Shown: positions 1 through 12,394, counted from the first letter of the stretch. The stretch: DNA of 64,000 bases from Bimastos eiseni (GCA_959347315.1 OY365819.1:23454589-23518588); one strand, 5' to 3'. Notes: a model not told the origin generated them from the letters alone. Program-made: numbers and translations.

Positions 1-1156
1 AGACTCCAGACAGAAAAGTATAAATTTTAGATTCATGAATTCACGAATCAAGAAAATTACAACTTAGTACATTAAACACATTGAGCAAGATAAGAAGACA
101 AAATAGCTTAATAAATAATTAATTAATTTAATTAATTTAATTTAATTTAATTTAATTTAATTAATATCTGAAGTTAACTTTTCGGGCCTTTTTATCGGCA
201 AAATCTTTAATTATAGCCTGACCGAAAAATACATTTTGGGCGATATTGTTTTCAATGGGCAGAGATTCTAAACTGGAAACTCTTGTGACATTGTAGACCA
301 CAGTAAATTGAGGGTTGCTGAAATGAACACTATTGCTGAAATTAATCAGGAGTAAGTCCTGATTAAAATGAGTTTATAAAAATTTCGTTCTCCACTTGCT
401 ACGGTTACAGGAATTGCTTGTAAAAAGTCGCATAGCGATCTACATATTTATCATTGGGGATCGTTTACGATGTGCAGTGAATAGAATGTAGTTGATCTCC
501 TTAGCATCTCATTTCTAAAGATACACATGTGGTTTATTCACTTAAGACTGGCCGTCGACATATTTAAGTTCTTGGTTCATTAACAGCAATAGTTTATCAA
601 AGAACTTGTGAGGGACAAGTAAGACAGCTTCGTCAGCAAATAATTAGAAGTTCATGGTTAGAGATATTAGGTAGGTCACTAATGAAGATGAAAGATAGTA
701 AATAGAGTTTCTTGCCGGACAAAGAATTTAATGAACTAAAGCTTTTACAAACGACCATTGCAGTATACACATTGGTGTCTTTTCAATACGTTGCTCTTGA
801 CCCAATTCTTTTAAACAATGTTCACTTGACTAGTAAATGTTCACTTCATGTTCTTCTAGATAGATTTGTACGATGGTCTTCAGTGTTATTTGCACGTAAG
901 ACGCGGCATTATTATTTTACTCACGTAGTCTTTGTCTTCAATTTGAGTTTGTTTGGAAGATTTGGCGGTTTATTACACGATCTGTTCACCAGGCTACAAC
1001 TGTTCACGGCTATCACAACCTTTCAACATGTGTAATTCTCATAAGCCGCTAGATTGAAGCCAGGTCAACGCTAGCTGTCCTATGCAAGGGCCTATCGCAT
1101 GTACACATGCATAAACACTGGTAAGCTGCACGCATGTTACCCACGTCACCCAATAA
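1..1156. other. Intergenic, no gene recognised
   Basis: AT-rich sequence with no convincing coding region on either strand. A short low-complexity run of TTAATTTAAT units lies at about 117-165. The open frame at 712-1035 shows no domain, no splice context and no codon pattern that would support a protein. Confidence 0.5.
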
Positions 1157-1305
1157 GTTACTATTGTAACTGTTACTATTGTAACTGTTACTATTGTAAC
1201 TGTTACTACTGTAACTGTTACTATTGTAACTGTTACTATCGTAACTGTTACTATTGTAACTGCTACTATTGTAACTGTTACTATTGTAACTGTTACTATT
1301 GTAAC
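1157..1305. repeat. 15-bp minisatellite, about 10 units
   Basis: Tandem array with unit TGTAACTGTTACTAT (15 bp) and only a few point variants between units. Since 15 is a multiple of three and the unit lacks stops in several frames, it creates long artificial open frames on both strands. Those are by-products, not genes. Confidence 0.95.
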
Positions 1306-3420
1306 ATAGATTGATTGATTGTGACGCGAAAGGACGCAAAGCAGCTGCTTGATAGGACGAAGATAATGCCACATGCTTCGATCAATACATAATTCTAAAC
1401 AAAGGGGGAACACATCAGCACCAAAGCGTCACGTTGTCATCGTCAATCTCTATTACAATAGAGTGCACCGAGAAGCACAAGAAAGATCATTCGCTGACAT
1501 CATCAGTAGAAACTCGATCAATGATTCACGTGCAGAACAACCGACAGCCTGATGTAGGCCTGATGTAGGCTTAGTATTCTGGTAGCGAGGAGAGGTTCGT
1601 ATGTTCAGGAAGATCATTGAGGTTAGGGCTGCAGTAGTCAGGTCGGGTAGAACAGGCAAACCGGAGTGAGGACAGCGATTTAATACTAGGGGGAAAGTGT
1701 TGAGTCAAGGATGACTCCAAGATCCCAAACAATAGACACTGGAGAGGGTAGACTGGAGGAAGTATCGCATTTGCATTTTCGTTTACTTACAATACAGTAG
1801 AGTCGTATGAAAAATTGTGCTTTGCCAATTTTTAGTTTGGAAATATTCATAAATGTCCATATAAATAATGGCGCTGTTGTTCTTTTCTAGTAGTGCAAAC
1901 TTGTGATTGGACGTTTAAAGGAGTAGAAAGTGCGCTATGCAAAAGTAGCATTACAGTTATGTTCGTATATATGTAGTGTCAGTTAAGTTCAGAGCTGGAG
2001 TCACATTCCCAGACGTTTAGTAACGCGGTTTGGCTTCAGCGATGGGATTGACGGTAAAAGAGTTGGAGGAAGAGCTTCTTAATTGCATAGCTAGGGAAAT
2101 GATCCAATGTTGAACCAATCGTAGCGTTTTAAATATATGGCTAAATATAGAGTTGATAAAATGCAAATTAATGCGACCAACTTTGATAGGCCTAAGTGAG
2201 AGACAATAATCCTAGGTTAAAAGACGGAAAGTTCAGTCAGAGAGTCCAGACAGAGAGAGAGTCGGTCGCCGCTGTAGCAACCTCAACCCAGACGTCTGTG
2301 ATGGCACGTCAAGCGGCGATGAAAAGACTTTGACTACGTTTAATACCGTTTGGGCAGATTAGTAGAGACTGCAGATTCGCAGTTGATTTAGAAGCGTTTC
2401 TCGTTATCATCGAAAATACTGTACTCGGACATTCTCGTAAAGTAACTGCACGTACAAGAAGTTGATGACAGCAAATGAGAAAATGCAGTCATGTGTTTTT
2501 CAATGATCATATATGGTCGACCCTTCAACCATAATTAAGGGATTAACTACTGTGAGAGACGATAAAAATCAGCTTAGTCGTAACTGGTGGAGAAAACAAC
2601 TTAGTTATAGGACTTTATAGAATGGGCACTGTTAATGCTGTGTGATCAATTATATACATTTATTTTCGCTGGCTTTTCGAATAAAGTTTATCTTCTTCGA
2701 CAGGATTCATCGAGATTGTTGCACATTTTACGTGTCGCCAACATAGATTTTTTTATGTTAATGTATAATGCCACCTACAAGATATGAGTTTTTCAGTATT
2801 AGGCCTATATTATATAAAACTTACTACTGGAGTTTGGCTTCCATCTTCTGACATTGAAAGTTCATGACACCTGGTAGGCCTATTCACGGAGCGCAGCTAA
2901 TTAGCCTTTATGGCAATTATAATTTAATTTAAGGAAAGGGCATCAATTCTTAAGATATGTACATAACGGATTCATGACAATTCGTCTACAGATTTTCGTC
3001 TATGTACGGCACTTCGTCTACCAAAACTAATTATTGCACATGTTATCACGCGCTCTCAATTCGAACATGAGCTGGATTGATGACAAAATTCTTGACTTGA
3101 TGAAAGCTGTATTGAAGAAAAGAATTCTGCTCAAATAGAAGCTGGAATGCTAAATAGATTTCTCTCTGAATATGGTACGCATCTTGTTTTGGCCAGCATT
3201 GTAAGCTGAAGACTTGACTCTTCCAGTCTACATATTGTTCTTAATGGCCAACTAGTTTAAACGAGTTCTATAATTAAGGAATTAATTAATAACAATTGCA
3301 TTGTATTGCACAAAACATAAAATAGACAACTGAAACGGACCGGGTCAGCAAGAGAGAAGAACGATCTCATCACTCCACATCACTTGAATGCACCTTTCCA
3401 TATCTAAAATGACCATACCA
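1306..3420. other. Intergenic, no gene recognised
   Basis: About 2.1 kb without a supportable gene, RNA gene or clear transposon. A short direct duplication of CTGATGTAGG lies near 1550-1570. Otherwise nothing is seen in it. Confidence 0.45.
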
Positions 3421-4280
3421 GTGTTGTATGCAAGACTTGAAACGTCAAGACCAAGACGAGACCGAGACAGTGAGGTGCCGAGACCGAGAGACTAGGTTCA
3501 AGACAGTACGAGACTGTACGAGATAGTAAAATACAAGTGATCTTATATAAAAGGCTGTAAAATACTAATGTGTCAATTTTCGGGAATAATGTTCATTCGT
3601 AATTTCAATTTGAAACTTTTAATGTATATACTACCAATTCCCGAGAACAGTTTCAGGTTCACAATTTCAGGTTCTCTCTCAGATATTGCCGCGTTTTATC
3701 TTCTTCGATATCTCTTCTTCGGCCTATCTTCTGAATAATATGAAGAAAGCCTTTCTAGACACGTCTGAAATATTCTAGACGATTTTAAACGATAAATTCG
3801 ATACCAAGTACAAAGGAAATTATAAATTGCGCATATCCTTACTCACCCTGAGAAACTCGAAGTTGTTTCGATATTTTTTCGGTTATGGTGGGATTGGTAG
3901 CTTTACATAAATGAAAAGCGGCACGCTATGGCTTTTGTTTTGTCAATAACTTCAAATTGCGTAAACGTAAATTTTACAATTTCAGGTTTTCCCTCAGACA
4001 TTTTTCCTCTTTAAGATAATTGAACTGATTTCAGTGTCATGTGACTCGCGCGTTAACCAAAATTACCGTTTTTCGTAAATTCCGGTTTCAGTTCCTAGCG
4101 CAAGATTTTAAGAAAGTAAACGCGAAACTTATCGAGACCGCTTGTTCGAGACAGAACAAGGCTTTCACTTCAAGACAGTTTCTAAAAATTCGAGACACTA
4201 CCGCGAGACCGAAACCGAGACACTAAAAAAAACTGTCTCGAGACGTCTCGAGACTGAGACACTGTTTCGAGACCATACTA
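3421..4280. mobile_element. Non-autonomous element rich in GAGACCAAGAC motifs, copy 1
   Basis: First of two diverged direct copies of one element (the other is at 4834-5549). Both open with GTGTTRTATGCAAGACTT, run through degenerate GACCGAGAC-type repeats, share a central AT-rich section containing AATTTCAATTTGAAACTT, and end in CTCGAGAC repeats followed by CCATAC. The start GTTGTATG is matched in inverted form at the 3' end of copy 2 (CATACAAC), which suggests a DNA transposon. It encodes no protein. Superfamily is undetermined. Confidence 0.55.
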
Positions 4281-4479
4281 CTCTGCTCTACACGCTAAGT
4301 ACATGTATCATTTAAACAGTTCATAATTAGGCCTACATAAATAGGACTTGGTCAGGGATAATTTTCAACGACACTTTTTAAAAGACAATATTGAACGCTT
4401 AACGCCTTCGAGAGGTTCTTATAAGGCGCTATATAAATAGCCTGTGACATACATACAACGTTCACGATGTGACAGAATA

Positions 4480-4625
4480 TCTTCTTTACTTAGACTTAGT
4501 TCCTCCCGTTCCTTTTGGAACATTGGTCAAAAGAGATCTCCATCTTGTACGATCTTCAGCTGTCTTCTCTGCGTCCTGCCAGACGATTCCCATCGCCTTA
4601 ATTCTTGTTTAAGTCGTCTCTTTTC
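4480..4625 (-). pseudogene. Non-LTR retrotransposon C-terminal fragment
   Basis: The minus strand reads a short peptide with the pattern WQDAEKTAEDRTRWRSLL, which resembles the C-terminal tail of animal RTE/CR1-type LINE polyproteins (aspartate/glutamate-rich, then DRxRWRSL). The frame is broken on both sides and no other LINE domain is next to it. It is a small, old fragment wedged between the two copies of the GAGACC element. Confidence 0.45.
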
Positions 4626-4833
4626 TGCCTTAGTGTACCGGAATGTCGTTTTCTTATTGTTTCCGTAGCGGTAGCTTTTGTTTTTACGGGGGTGAGGTTG
4701 TTAACCTCGCACCCCAACTCTCCTCATTTTTCAACCGGGCTTGAGACCAGCTTTGGTGGAGTTTCTTCAATGGATCTATAATTGACCTGTGGATAAGCCT
4801 TCCTTCCAGTTGTGTATTCGATAGTCTTTGTCA

Positions 4834-5549
4834 GTGTTATATGCAAGACTTAAAGTTCAAGACCAAGACGAAACCGAGACAGTGAGGTACCAAGACCGAG
4901 ACCGAGATACTAGGTTCAAGACAGTACAAGACAGCAAAAGACAAGTGATCCTATATAAATGCTGTATAATACTAACATATCAGTTTTCGGGAACAAAGTT
5001 CATTTGTAATTTCAATTTGAAACTTATAATGTATATACTACCAATTCCTGAGAACAGTTTTTTATATTGCCGCGTTTTATCTTTTTCGATATCTCTTCGT
5101 CGACCTATCTTCTAAATTGCGCATATCCTTACTCACCTTGAGAAACTCGAAGTAGTTCCGATCCTTCTGGTTATGGAGGCTTTATATCAATGACCAACGG
5201 CAGCGATTGTTTGTCAATAACTTCAAATTGCGTAAATGGAAACTTCACAATTTCAGGTTCTCTCTCAGATGTTTTTCCAATTTAAAATAATTCAATTGAT
5301 TTCAGTATCATATGTGACTCGCGCGTTAACCGGAATTACCGTTTCTCGCCGATTCCGGTTTTATTTTCTAGAGCAAGATTTTAAGACAGTTAGGCCTAAC
5401 GCGAAACTTATCGAGATCGCTTGTTCGAGACAGAACAAGACTTTCACTTCAAGGCAGTCTCTAAAAATTCGAGACACTACCTCGAGTCTGAGACCAAGAC
5501 AGCTTCCGAGACCGAGATACTAAATAACTGTCGGTCTCGAGACCATACA
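4834..5549. mobile_element. Non-autonomous element rich in GAGACCAAGAC motifs, copy 2
   Basis: Second direct copy of the element at 3421-4280, about 140 bp shorter because of internal deletions. The left end is GTGTTATATGCAAGACTT and the right end is CTCGAGACCATACAAC. Open frames here (such as 4828-5115 and 5236-5523) have close counterparts in the first copy but are broken and repeat-derived, so they are not called as genes. A third, partial relative is seen in the duplicated block at 48,912-49,362 and 56,863-57,313. Confidence 0.55.
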
Positions 5550-6110
5550 ACGTACTCTGGTCTTTGTACTAGTAACCTTTCTATTCTGCTTCTCTTCGTT
5601 AGTTGCGCTCTACTGACCGACTGAATCTTTTCTCTCCCTCGGACCATCACCGCTTTAGCGCAACGTCGGGTGTTGGCTGTTTCTATTTCTCCTGCTTGAA
5701 ATTACTTTCGTCATCTCGGCGATAACGCTAATAGTATGGGGTCTCCTAATCGTAAAAGAGTAAGGAAATGGAGAAAGAGATGGTGAGTTGGAGAAAGAGT
5801 AGAGGAACACAGAGTTTTGCTAAAATGATTGAAAACAGGAAACAGCTGGCTTTGACATAATTATATATTCATTTTGACTGTACTAGAAGGAAGGATGCTG
5901 GGGAAGACAACAGGAAGAAGGAAAAAATTCCACATGTTGAGAGATCTCGACAATGGAGAACTTTATGTAACTACGAATAGGAATGCGAGCGACAGAGAGA
6001 GTTGAAGAGTGGCGTTTTAGAAGTTTGGAGATTACGATTACGAGAGAAAGGGGCGGGAAACAAGAATCGTCCATGTCACCAACCTGCAATCTGCAGAAGA
6101 CAGAAGAAGT
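5550..6110. other. Intergenic, no gene recognised
   Basis: No supportable gene. The overlapping frames around 5883-6192 have no recognisable domain and lead into the Helitron-like repeat that follows. Confidence 0.4.
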
Positions 6111-6412
6111 ATGTATAAGTTCTCTGAATAAAGAGGAGATTCTGTGCGTCCCTCTGTCCAGCGATGCATTTCCACAGTTTTACAGCTATTGACTCGAAAC
6201 CTCCGCCGGAAACACCTGGGACATGCAGTAGAGGGATTCGTGAACCCCGCGGCCGCCCTCTTGCTGGTCGCCAGGGCCAAAAACCTACGGCACACCTTCG
6301 ATACACCCATAAAAGCAAAGTTTCCTTCTCATTCGCCAGGATCGTGTCAACTGCGAAATATCGTACAGGTAACAGTATTGTTTGCACAGTCGGTCACGTG
6401 GGCACATGCTGA
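6111..6412 (+). mobile_element. Helitron-like non-autonomous repeat, partial (first half only)
   Basis: Homologous to the first half of the element at 26,929-27,565: it shares the GTGCGTCCCTCTGTCC start, the TTTTACAGCTATTGACTCGA core, the GCCAGGGCCAAAAACCTACG block and the AAAGCAAAGTTTCCTT block. The second half, including the 3' hairpin and CTAG, is absent. Apparent open frames on both strands (6038-6470) come from this repeat and have frame-equivalents in the other copies, so they are not host genes. Confidence 0.6.
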
Positions 6413-7480
6413 ACAGTCTGAACCTAAACGGCAGAGAGAGGACGGAGAATTATTGGCGACATACATGTAGATATTATTTTAAGAACATGACCCACTTAAG
6501 ATTTAACCACGTGATGCCTACTTTGGATGCGCGCTGAGTGAGGAAACCAATGAAGCTGCTGACTGTTCGGCCATAAATGTAAAGATGTGAGGGAATTGAG
6601 GATGCCGATGAACAGGTCTGGGAGCAGCATTCAGTAGGGTATGATGCGAAGTCAGGCGAATCTTGGATAAGCCAACAAGGAGACAATTGCAATGATCAAT
6701 CGAAGAGCAGACAAAGTGTGGGTAACCGATGAGAAGGTAGATGATGAAACTGATCACTTCCGCCTTTTCATCCGCATGTCTTGTCTGGCACATTGAGAAA
6801 TTTGGTCGCTTCTCTTGCTATATTCTGGATGTTCTCCGCTGGGTCTTCTCCCTCAATGACCTCACATCGTACCGCATTTTCTCTTTGGTCAGGCGTTCCT
6901 TGTTGCCTTCCTCTTCGTGATGATGAATGAATGAAACAGATAAACGAATAGCCCTGAAGAACCCAAATCGTATATAAGAAAAACGGGTATTCAGAGCAGT
7001 CCATGAAGACGCCCAAGTCAAAAAGACTAGATGAAAATGTGAGATGCAGAAGGTTTTCAAGGAGTGATGTATAATCGAATTTCAGGAGTTGCTGAAGAGT
7101 ACCAAACCAACAAAATTAGGGTTTGGAGGAATTTTAAGAAGAACGATTAGAGCACATCCATGGTTTTAGACCATTAGAAAACATTTCAATATGATTGGCA
7201 AAATGAGTTGAGCAGAAGGACGAATATGAACATACGCCGGGACTTCATCTGCAAACATTTTAACCAAAAGTGGAAGGAATGTCAGCAATTGTAAAATTAA
7301 TTATAGTCGGCCAAAGGGCCGCATATATTCTCTGCTGAGTAGACTTTATTGAAGCGTACCAGAATACAGAGGTGCGTTTACAGAAAACGGGGCCCCAGGC
7401 GCGAACATTTTGGGGACCCTCTGAATTTATACACCGAGTGTGAGGGGCCGTCTATATATGACATCGCGCACCCATTGGAG
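6413..7480. other. Intergenic, no gene recognised
   Basis: Roughly 1.1 kb with scattered short open frames but no domain, no splice structure and no repeat family found elsewhere in the window. Confidence 0.4.
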
Positions 7481-7539
7481 GGGTCATACATCTGTGACGA
7501 TTTGTGACGAAAGGAAGTGAGTCTGAGATATGTGACTAA

Positions 7540-8979
7540 CTTTTTTTGCTCCAATCAGATACTGCCAGAAACACAACACAAAGCAATTTTTATTCTGGCC
7601 CGCACAACTATCTCACCAAACAATCAGTCTGTGCTCGTTGGTCATTGTTGCATTCTGAAGTACAGTTAACAGACTACTGCAGACCTCATTGCTACCACGG
7701 AAACCCTGATCTTCTGACCATATGTTGAAATATGGCTGCTCTGACGTAGCATTTATTACGCGAACACCTAAATTATAGAGCCACACTTGACGAAGATAGA
7801 ATGCAATGCTTTTTGACAACCTGGAGGCAATGGAAGTGGCAATGATTGCTGTAAGTCCCATGTTGCAAATACTATCTCCGGATCATTTCGCGCCATTTTC
7901 TTTCTGAATCAAAAATGCTAACGCTGCTCTAGCCTGATGTGTTTCATTTTCTCGAATATCACAGACGTAACATGTATCAGACCGTGGATGGCCGAATCCT
8001 AAATTAAAGCGAGCATTGAATATCATTCTATAGAAATGCTGGGAGACTGCCTGTATCTCACTGCTTGCACACCATTCTTTATACAAACTATACATTTTGC
8101 TAATGCTTAACGTGGACGAGAGATACATCCTGTTAAGATTCTTATTCCTCGAGTAATGTGACACCTCAGCTGGGAACATTTTTACATGTTCCACCACCTT
8201 CTCAATTCTTTCTGGGCTAACCATGTTTCGATTGTTATGCTGTCCTTTAGCAGCACGTCGAACGACTGTAAGACCATCTTTATGCTGACCTAGAACGTAG
8301 TCGACCTTGCTATATGTAATCTGATGAAGCCTGGAAAAGGCTTCCTTGCAAACTGCTACACATTTTCCTTCAGCGGTCACCAAATATGCGAATGACATCG
8401 GTGCTTGTGTGCATCCACTTTCATAACCTTTGGGGTAAGTGGTTTTATGCAGCCAAAGAGATATGCATTTTTCAAGTTTTCATTTGAAAGGTCATAAAAA
8501 CCATAAACTTCTTCGGTGATGTTCGTTCAGTTTGATACTACACTGTTTCTGACATTTTTCTTTGCACAGAATTCCAGTTAGCAAGGGTGCTTGGCAGACA
8601 CCAGTTTACCACTTGCACCAACGTAACCATGGCCACTTTGCCTAGCCTTTTTTGCCATGTTTCTTTTCCAAGCGTTTTCGTTTCGTATTCTTTTCCGGTT
8701 CATTTTGGAATTCTTAGCTAATGTGGAAGTTACTGTATTGTCATCTTCATTATCGGCTGAGGCAAATTGATCATTTTCTGTGATTTCCTTGTTCGCATAT
8801 GAGCAAACAGCGTTTCCGTTCTCCTCAAACTCTATCTGCAGCATATTGTCACATTTTACTGCTGATAAACATTCTGAAGAGATTATATAAGCACCATCAA
8901 CAGTCTGATATATCCCAGATACATTTTTTTGAGTGCTGGGTAAGTTGATGTCAAGTATTTCCTCTGTTTCATCAGTCAA
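7540..8979 (-). pseudogene. Decayed DDE-type transposase-like gene
   Basis: Reading the minus strand from 8979, a basic segment (RKRIRNENAWKRNMAKKAR, then HGYVGASGK) is followed by a cysteine cluster (CKEKCQKQC) that is reached only by a frame change after a TAA at 8578-8580; two TGA codons follow. The frame at 8398-7883 has the motifs EVSHYSRNKNLNRMYLSS, LSISKMYSLY and GFGHPRSDTCYVCD. After another shift come SIAFYLRQVWLYNLGV and RLIVW-stop-DSCAGQNKN, where TGA at 7613-7615 replaces a serine-like position. This order (basic N-terminus, Cys cluster, HYSR/YL, RSDTC, DSCAGQN) is typical of a widespread animal transposon-derived family with a DDE-like core. It has at least two frameshifts and several stops, so it is not functional. 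Confidence 0.7.
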
Positions 8980-9364
8980 TGGCTGCTGGATTGGTCGATT
9001 TGCTGTGCAATAACCGGATTTGTTTCTTTACCTGACTAATGCATGAAATCTTAGCACAAGAATGAGATAATTCTCTGAGCAGGTATGTAGAGTTGCCTGG
9101 TTATTATCCTACCTACTACCTTTAATGTTAAAGATTCCAGGCTGAAATTTACAGCATATATGCGCTTGTGCTTCACGAGCATCTTAAGCCAACTTTAACG
9201 ATTTTCAGGTAAGTCGATTACCTGGTTATTGCACCAATGTCTTCAATTGATATTCACAGTAACAAAGCAATTATGAATTACCACACTACACTTGTCATGT
9301 GAATGCTTAGCTGCAAAAATAGAGAACATAAGTTATTTTATTTTAAATATTTCAAATGTGAGAC

Positions 9365-9738
9365 ATGTTATTTTTTTATGAAACGTTTTCATTCATTCGG
9401 GGTCCCTGAGATGTTATTTTGTATGAAATTTTTCATTCATGTGGAGGCCCCTGAGACGTTATTTTGAATTTAATGTTTTCATAACTTGGGGCTCCTGAGA
9501 TGTTATTTTTTGGATTTAATGTTTTCATTCATTTGGAGGATCCCTAATAAGTTATTTTTTTATTTAAGGTTGTCATTCATTTGGGGACCCTGTGATGTTA
9601 TTTTATATGAAATGTTTTAATTCATTTAGGGGCTCCTGAGATGTGATATTGTATTTAATGTTATCATTCGTTTGGGGGCCTCTGAGACGTTATTTTGTAT
9701 CTGAGGTTTTCATCATTTATGGGCCCCTGAGATTTGGG
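9365..9738. repeat. Degenerate tandem repeat, about 55-58 bp period, 6-7 units
   Basis: Each unit carries a TTTTCATTCATTTGGGG-like stretch, then CCCCTGAGATGTTATTTT and an ATTTAATG or ATGAAATG block. Units differ by point changes and small indels, so the array is old. It lies between the decayed transposase and gene A. Confidence 0.85.
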
Positions 9739-10130
9739 GTCTCTAGGTGAACGCGCCACTGCCAGAATACCTCTAAGACGGAGAGCATGAACAAGTGACG
9801 CATCAGAACTTTGGATTTACACGAAACAAAGTCACAGATTTGAGTAAATCAAGAAACTGACAGATATGGTAGCACTGACATTATTCAATTAGTAGGCATG
9901 TATGAAGTAAATGACGCTCTGTTTACAGATTCCATAGAGATTTGCATCATAATTATTGTGAAGATTTGAAGAGTAGGTAAATCTTGAAAACTTCACTGAC
10001 TCAAAATGCTTTCTGAACTGTTGAAATCTAGGCTAAATTATTCATTTGATTTTCCTAATAAAATGGCAAATTAAAGAATCATGGCATCTATTGTATTCCA
10101 ATGTTAATGCTACATCTGTTTGCATTTCAG

Positions 10131-10317
10131 TTGTACGATCTTCCTCTGGAGATGTTGGATATTATCTTACATAAGTCTTATCTACATTGGATATTGAATT
10201 CATCGAGCAAACAGAGAGACGAAGATGTTATCAGATGTCTCATATCAGTCGACTTTTGCTTCAATCAAAGAATTACAAGACAACGGTTCAAGACAGCAAT
10301 CAAGCGTCACCTGGAAG
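10131..10317 (+). CDS. Gene A exon: F-box-like domain
   Basis: A 187-bp exon bounded by a good acceptor (TTTGCATTTCAG before 10131) and donor (GAAG then GTAAGA at 10318). It encodes about 62 residues beginning LYDLPLEMLDIIL, with later conserved-looking LISVDFCFNQRI and RFKTAIKRHL. The pattern LPxExLxxIL, then L-S-V, then I-x-x-x-x-F resembles an F-box-like helical domain; this is a pattern-level inference. The exon is real by comparison: two paralogous copies of exactly 187 bp with the same splice borders occur at 35,987-36,173 and 60,768-60,954. It ends in phase 1 and joins in frame to the CARD exon, giving Leu-Glu-Glu-Phe-Tyr. An upstream start exon was not identified. Confidence 0.65.
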
Positions 10318-11041
10318 GTAAGATGTCTTACAAGTATTATTGTCAAAATTTAAATTCAGCGATTACTTTGATAAAATCTTCTACGATGGTATGAGGACTT
10401 CAGAGTGACATTATAGGCACGCGTATGGTTAGCTACGTGTAGTTAGCCCAACATTTCAAACCCTGCATTTTAACTTCCTCACAAATTGCTGCCTTAAATA
10501 ATTATCATAATCTAGGTTATATTATAGTCACATAATTTTCTACAATTTCTTTACGTACTGCAATCTAAGTTATATTGCAATCATTAAAACAAAATGAATG
10601 TATTTTAGAGAATAGTGCTGAAGAAAGAGTTTGCAGATTATCCAAAAGCGCATTTTTGCAACGAGGCAGCAACAGGTTCATCAATCGGGCATTTAATATA
10701 ATGTCCGAGGACCAACAATCCCTCTAATATTTTTCCTGGGTGCGCGAAACTTTTGTTGTAGAAACAGTTAAAAATTCTGTGCACAGGTTTTGGTAGAAAA
10801 CTCTTATGATTCAAATTATATAAAACAATTGCTACATAAATTGTATGCGGAATTTTTAAACTGCTGTGCTGCATTTTCTAGAGAGCCACACTCCTTAGAG
10901 CCGGTTACATTCTCTAAATCCTTATCTCATGAGTCTCAGCAAATAAATAGTTCGAGTGTTTGCATTATAGGCTTGAAATTGAATGTGTTATTTCTAGTTG
11001 AATGAACTTCACTTCTGTGTCATTTCCATTTGTCTGCATAG

Positions 11042-11329
11042 AATTCTATGGAAAAACCAAAAAAAAATCTGCAATCATTCGAAACAACAGAGATTATCTC
11101 ATCGAAAATATTCAAACAACTGACGAGTTGCTAGCTTTGATGCTGTCTCTCAACTGCATAACGGAAGAACAAAGTGACTTCATTCAACGACAAAACTTTA
11201 ATCGAGATCAGAATGACACACTTTTGTACTTCACGAGATCCTTAAATCACACAAAGTTTTCATATTTCGTCAAATGTCTTCGACAAACGAACCAGAAGTC
11301 AGTGGCTAGGATCATGGAAAGCGGAGGAG
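11042..11329 (+). CDS. Gene A exon: CARD domain
   Basis: A 288-bp exon with acceptor TTTGTCTGCATAG and donor GGAGGAG then GTTTAT. It encodes about 96 residues. The run IIRNNRDYLIENI, then ELLALMLSLNCITEEQSDFI, RDQNDTLLYF and YFVKCLRQTNQKSVARIM follows the CARD pattern (charged first helix, L-x-x-x-L-x-x-x-x-x-L-T-x-x-Q in helices 2-3, F-x-x-x-L-x-x-T-x-Q near the end). CARDs form homotypic helical assemblies in death and innate-immune signalling, so a cytoplasmic adaptor or sensor role is expected. The exon is phase 1 at both ends. A paralogous exon with the same borders is at 30,740-31,019 on the minus strand. Confidence 0.75.
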
Positions 11330-11561
11330 GTTTATATAAGACAATTAACATAATTGTTATCCCTATTAGCATAGGATATTGCGAAAATGTGTTTTTTTAA
11401 TAACGATATTAGCAGATCTATGAGAAATTAAATCGCATTATATCAAGATCGCTCCGAGATCTCGATAAGTACATTTATAATTAATTAATTAATTAAGTAT
11501 GCCTTATCATGTCATGTAGAAGCCATTATAGGGCCTTGGCCTTTTATTTATTAAGATAAAT

Positions 11562-11849
11562 CTTCTACGGCCGAAAGTTCGGCCCCAATATAGACGAAAA
11601 TGTTACTTCTACGGCCGAACGCATTCAAAATTCAGAGCGTAATGATCTATGCGCATGTGCAACCTTTGGCGCATGCGCACTTGTTGAAATTGCCTAAAAG
11701 TTTTACTTTGCATCGTGAGGGTTGGTTAGAGCTAGGTTGTGAGGGTCGGTTAGGATCAGCTTAGACGTCGTAAGGGTCGTTTAGGGTCAGGACTAATGGG
11801 ACTTACAGTGTCGTTTTAGAAATATGCGAAGAACTTTCGGCCGTAGAAG
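11562..11849. mobile_element. MITE with perfect 19-bp terminal inverted repeats
   Basis: The left end CTTCTACGGCCGAAAGTTC (11562-11580) is exactly reverse-complemented at the right end (11831-11849). The element is 288 bp, non-coding, and contains an extra internal copy of CTTCTACGGCCGAA near 11610 and a degenerate GGGTCGGTTAG-like direct repeat at 11720-11800. It sits in the intron of gene A between the CARD and TRADD-N-like exons. The superfamily cannot be assigned because no target-site duplication is clear. Confidence 0.85.
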
Positions 11850-12394
11850 TTATTTGTCGTGCTTTGAGACGGTGAGGTTTCTGCCGCAGATGCTCCACGC
11901 TATTTATCACAGCTCCCGTACAAGTGTTGAAAACTCGTGAACATCTTCATATTAAATAGTCATAATAGGAATTCTCTGTGAAACGTGAAGTTCAAAGGAG
12001 CGCTAAAACCATTCTAAATCTTGGTTATGGCAACTATGCAGAGAGTAATTTCCTAAGAAAGACTCTAGTGGTAGTTTAAGCAATAAGAATACATTTCGAA
12101 AAAAATGTGTTTTCGGCATCAATGGCCTTGGTAATGTGCATTATGCTTCTCCGTGAGAGAGTGGAGAATCATGTAGTTTTGATTGTTTCAAGTTACTGTT
12201 ATAAAACATTATTTTAAATGCAATTATTATACCAGAGCTTTTATCTTATGGAATGCATAACTGGTGTAATAGTCATACGTTCTGCATTTCTCTTCGTTCT
12301 ACTATTATAGTTTTAAATATTTTTTAGTTACAATAACTTTTTCGACAATCATAAATAAATTGCATATGCCATTCTGGACATCTGGTTTTTTAGC

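Noticed and set aside
1039..1413. Overlapping frames on both strands over the 15-bp minisatellite (VTIVTVTIV and NSNSYNSNSY peptides)
   Set aside because: The unit length is a multiple of three, which opens several frames at once. No gene evidence outside the repeat.
4444..4668. Plus-strand 74-residue frame at the LINE fragment
   Set aside because: The minus strand carries the recognisable LINE tail here; the plus frame is its shadow.
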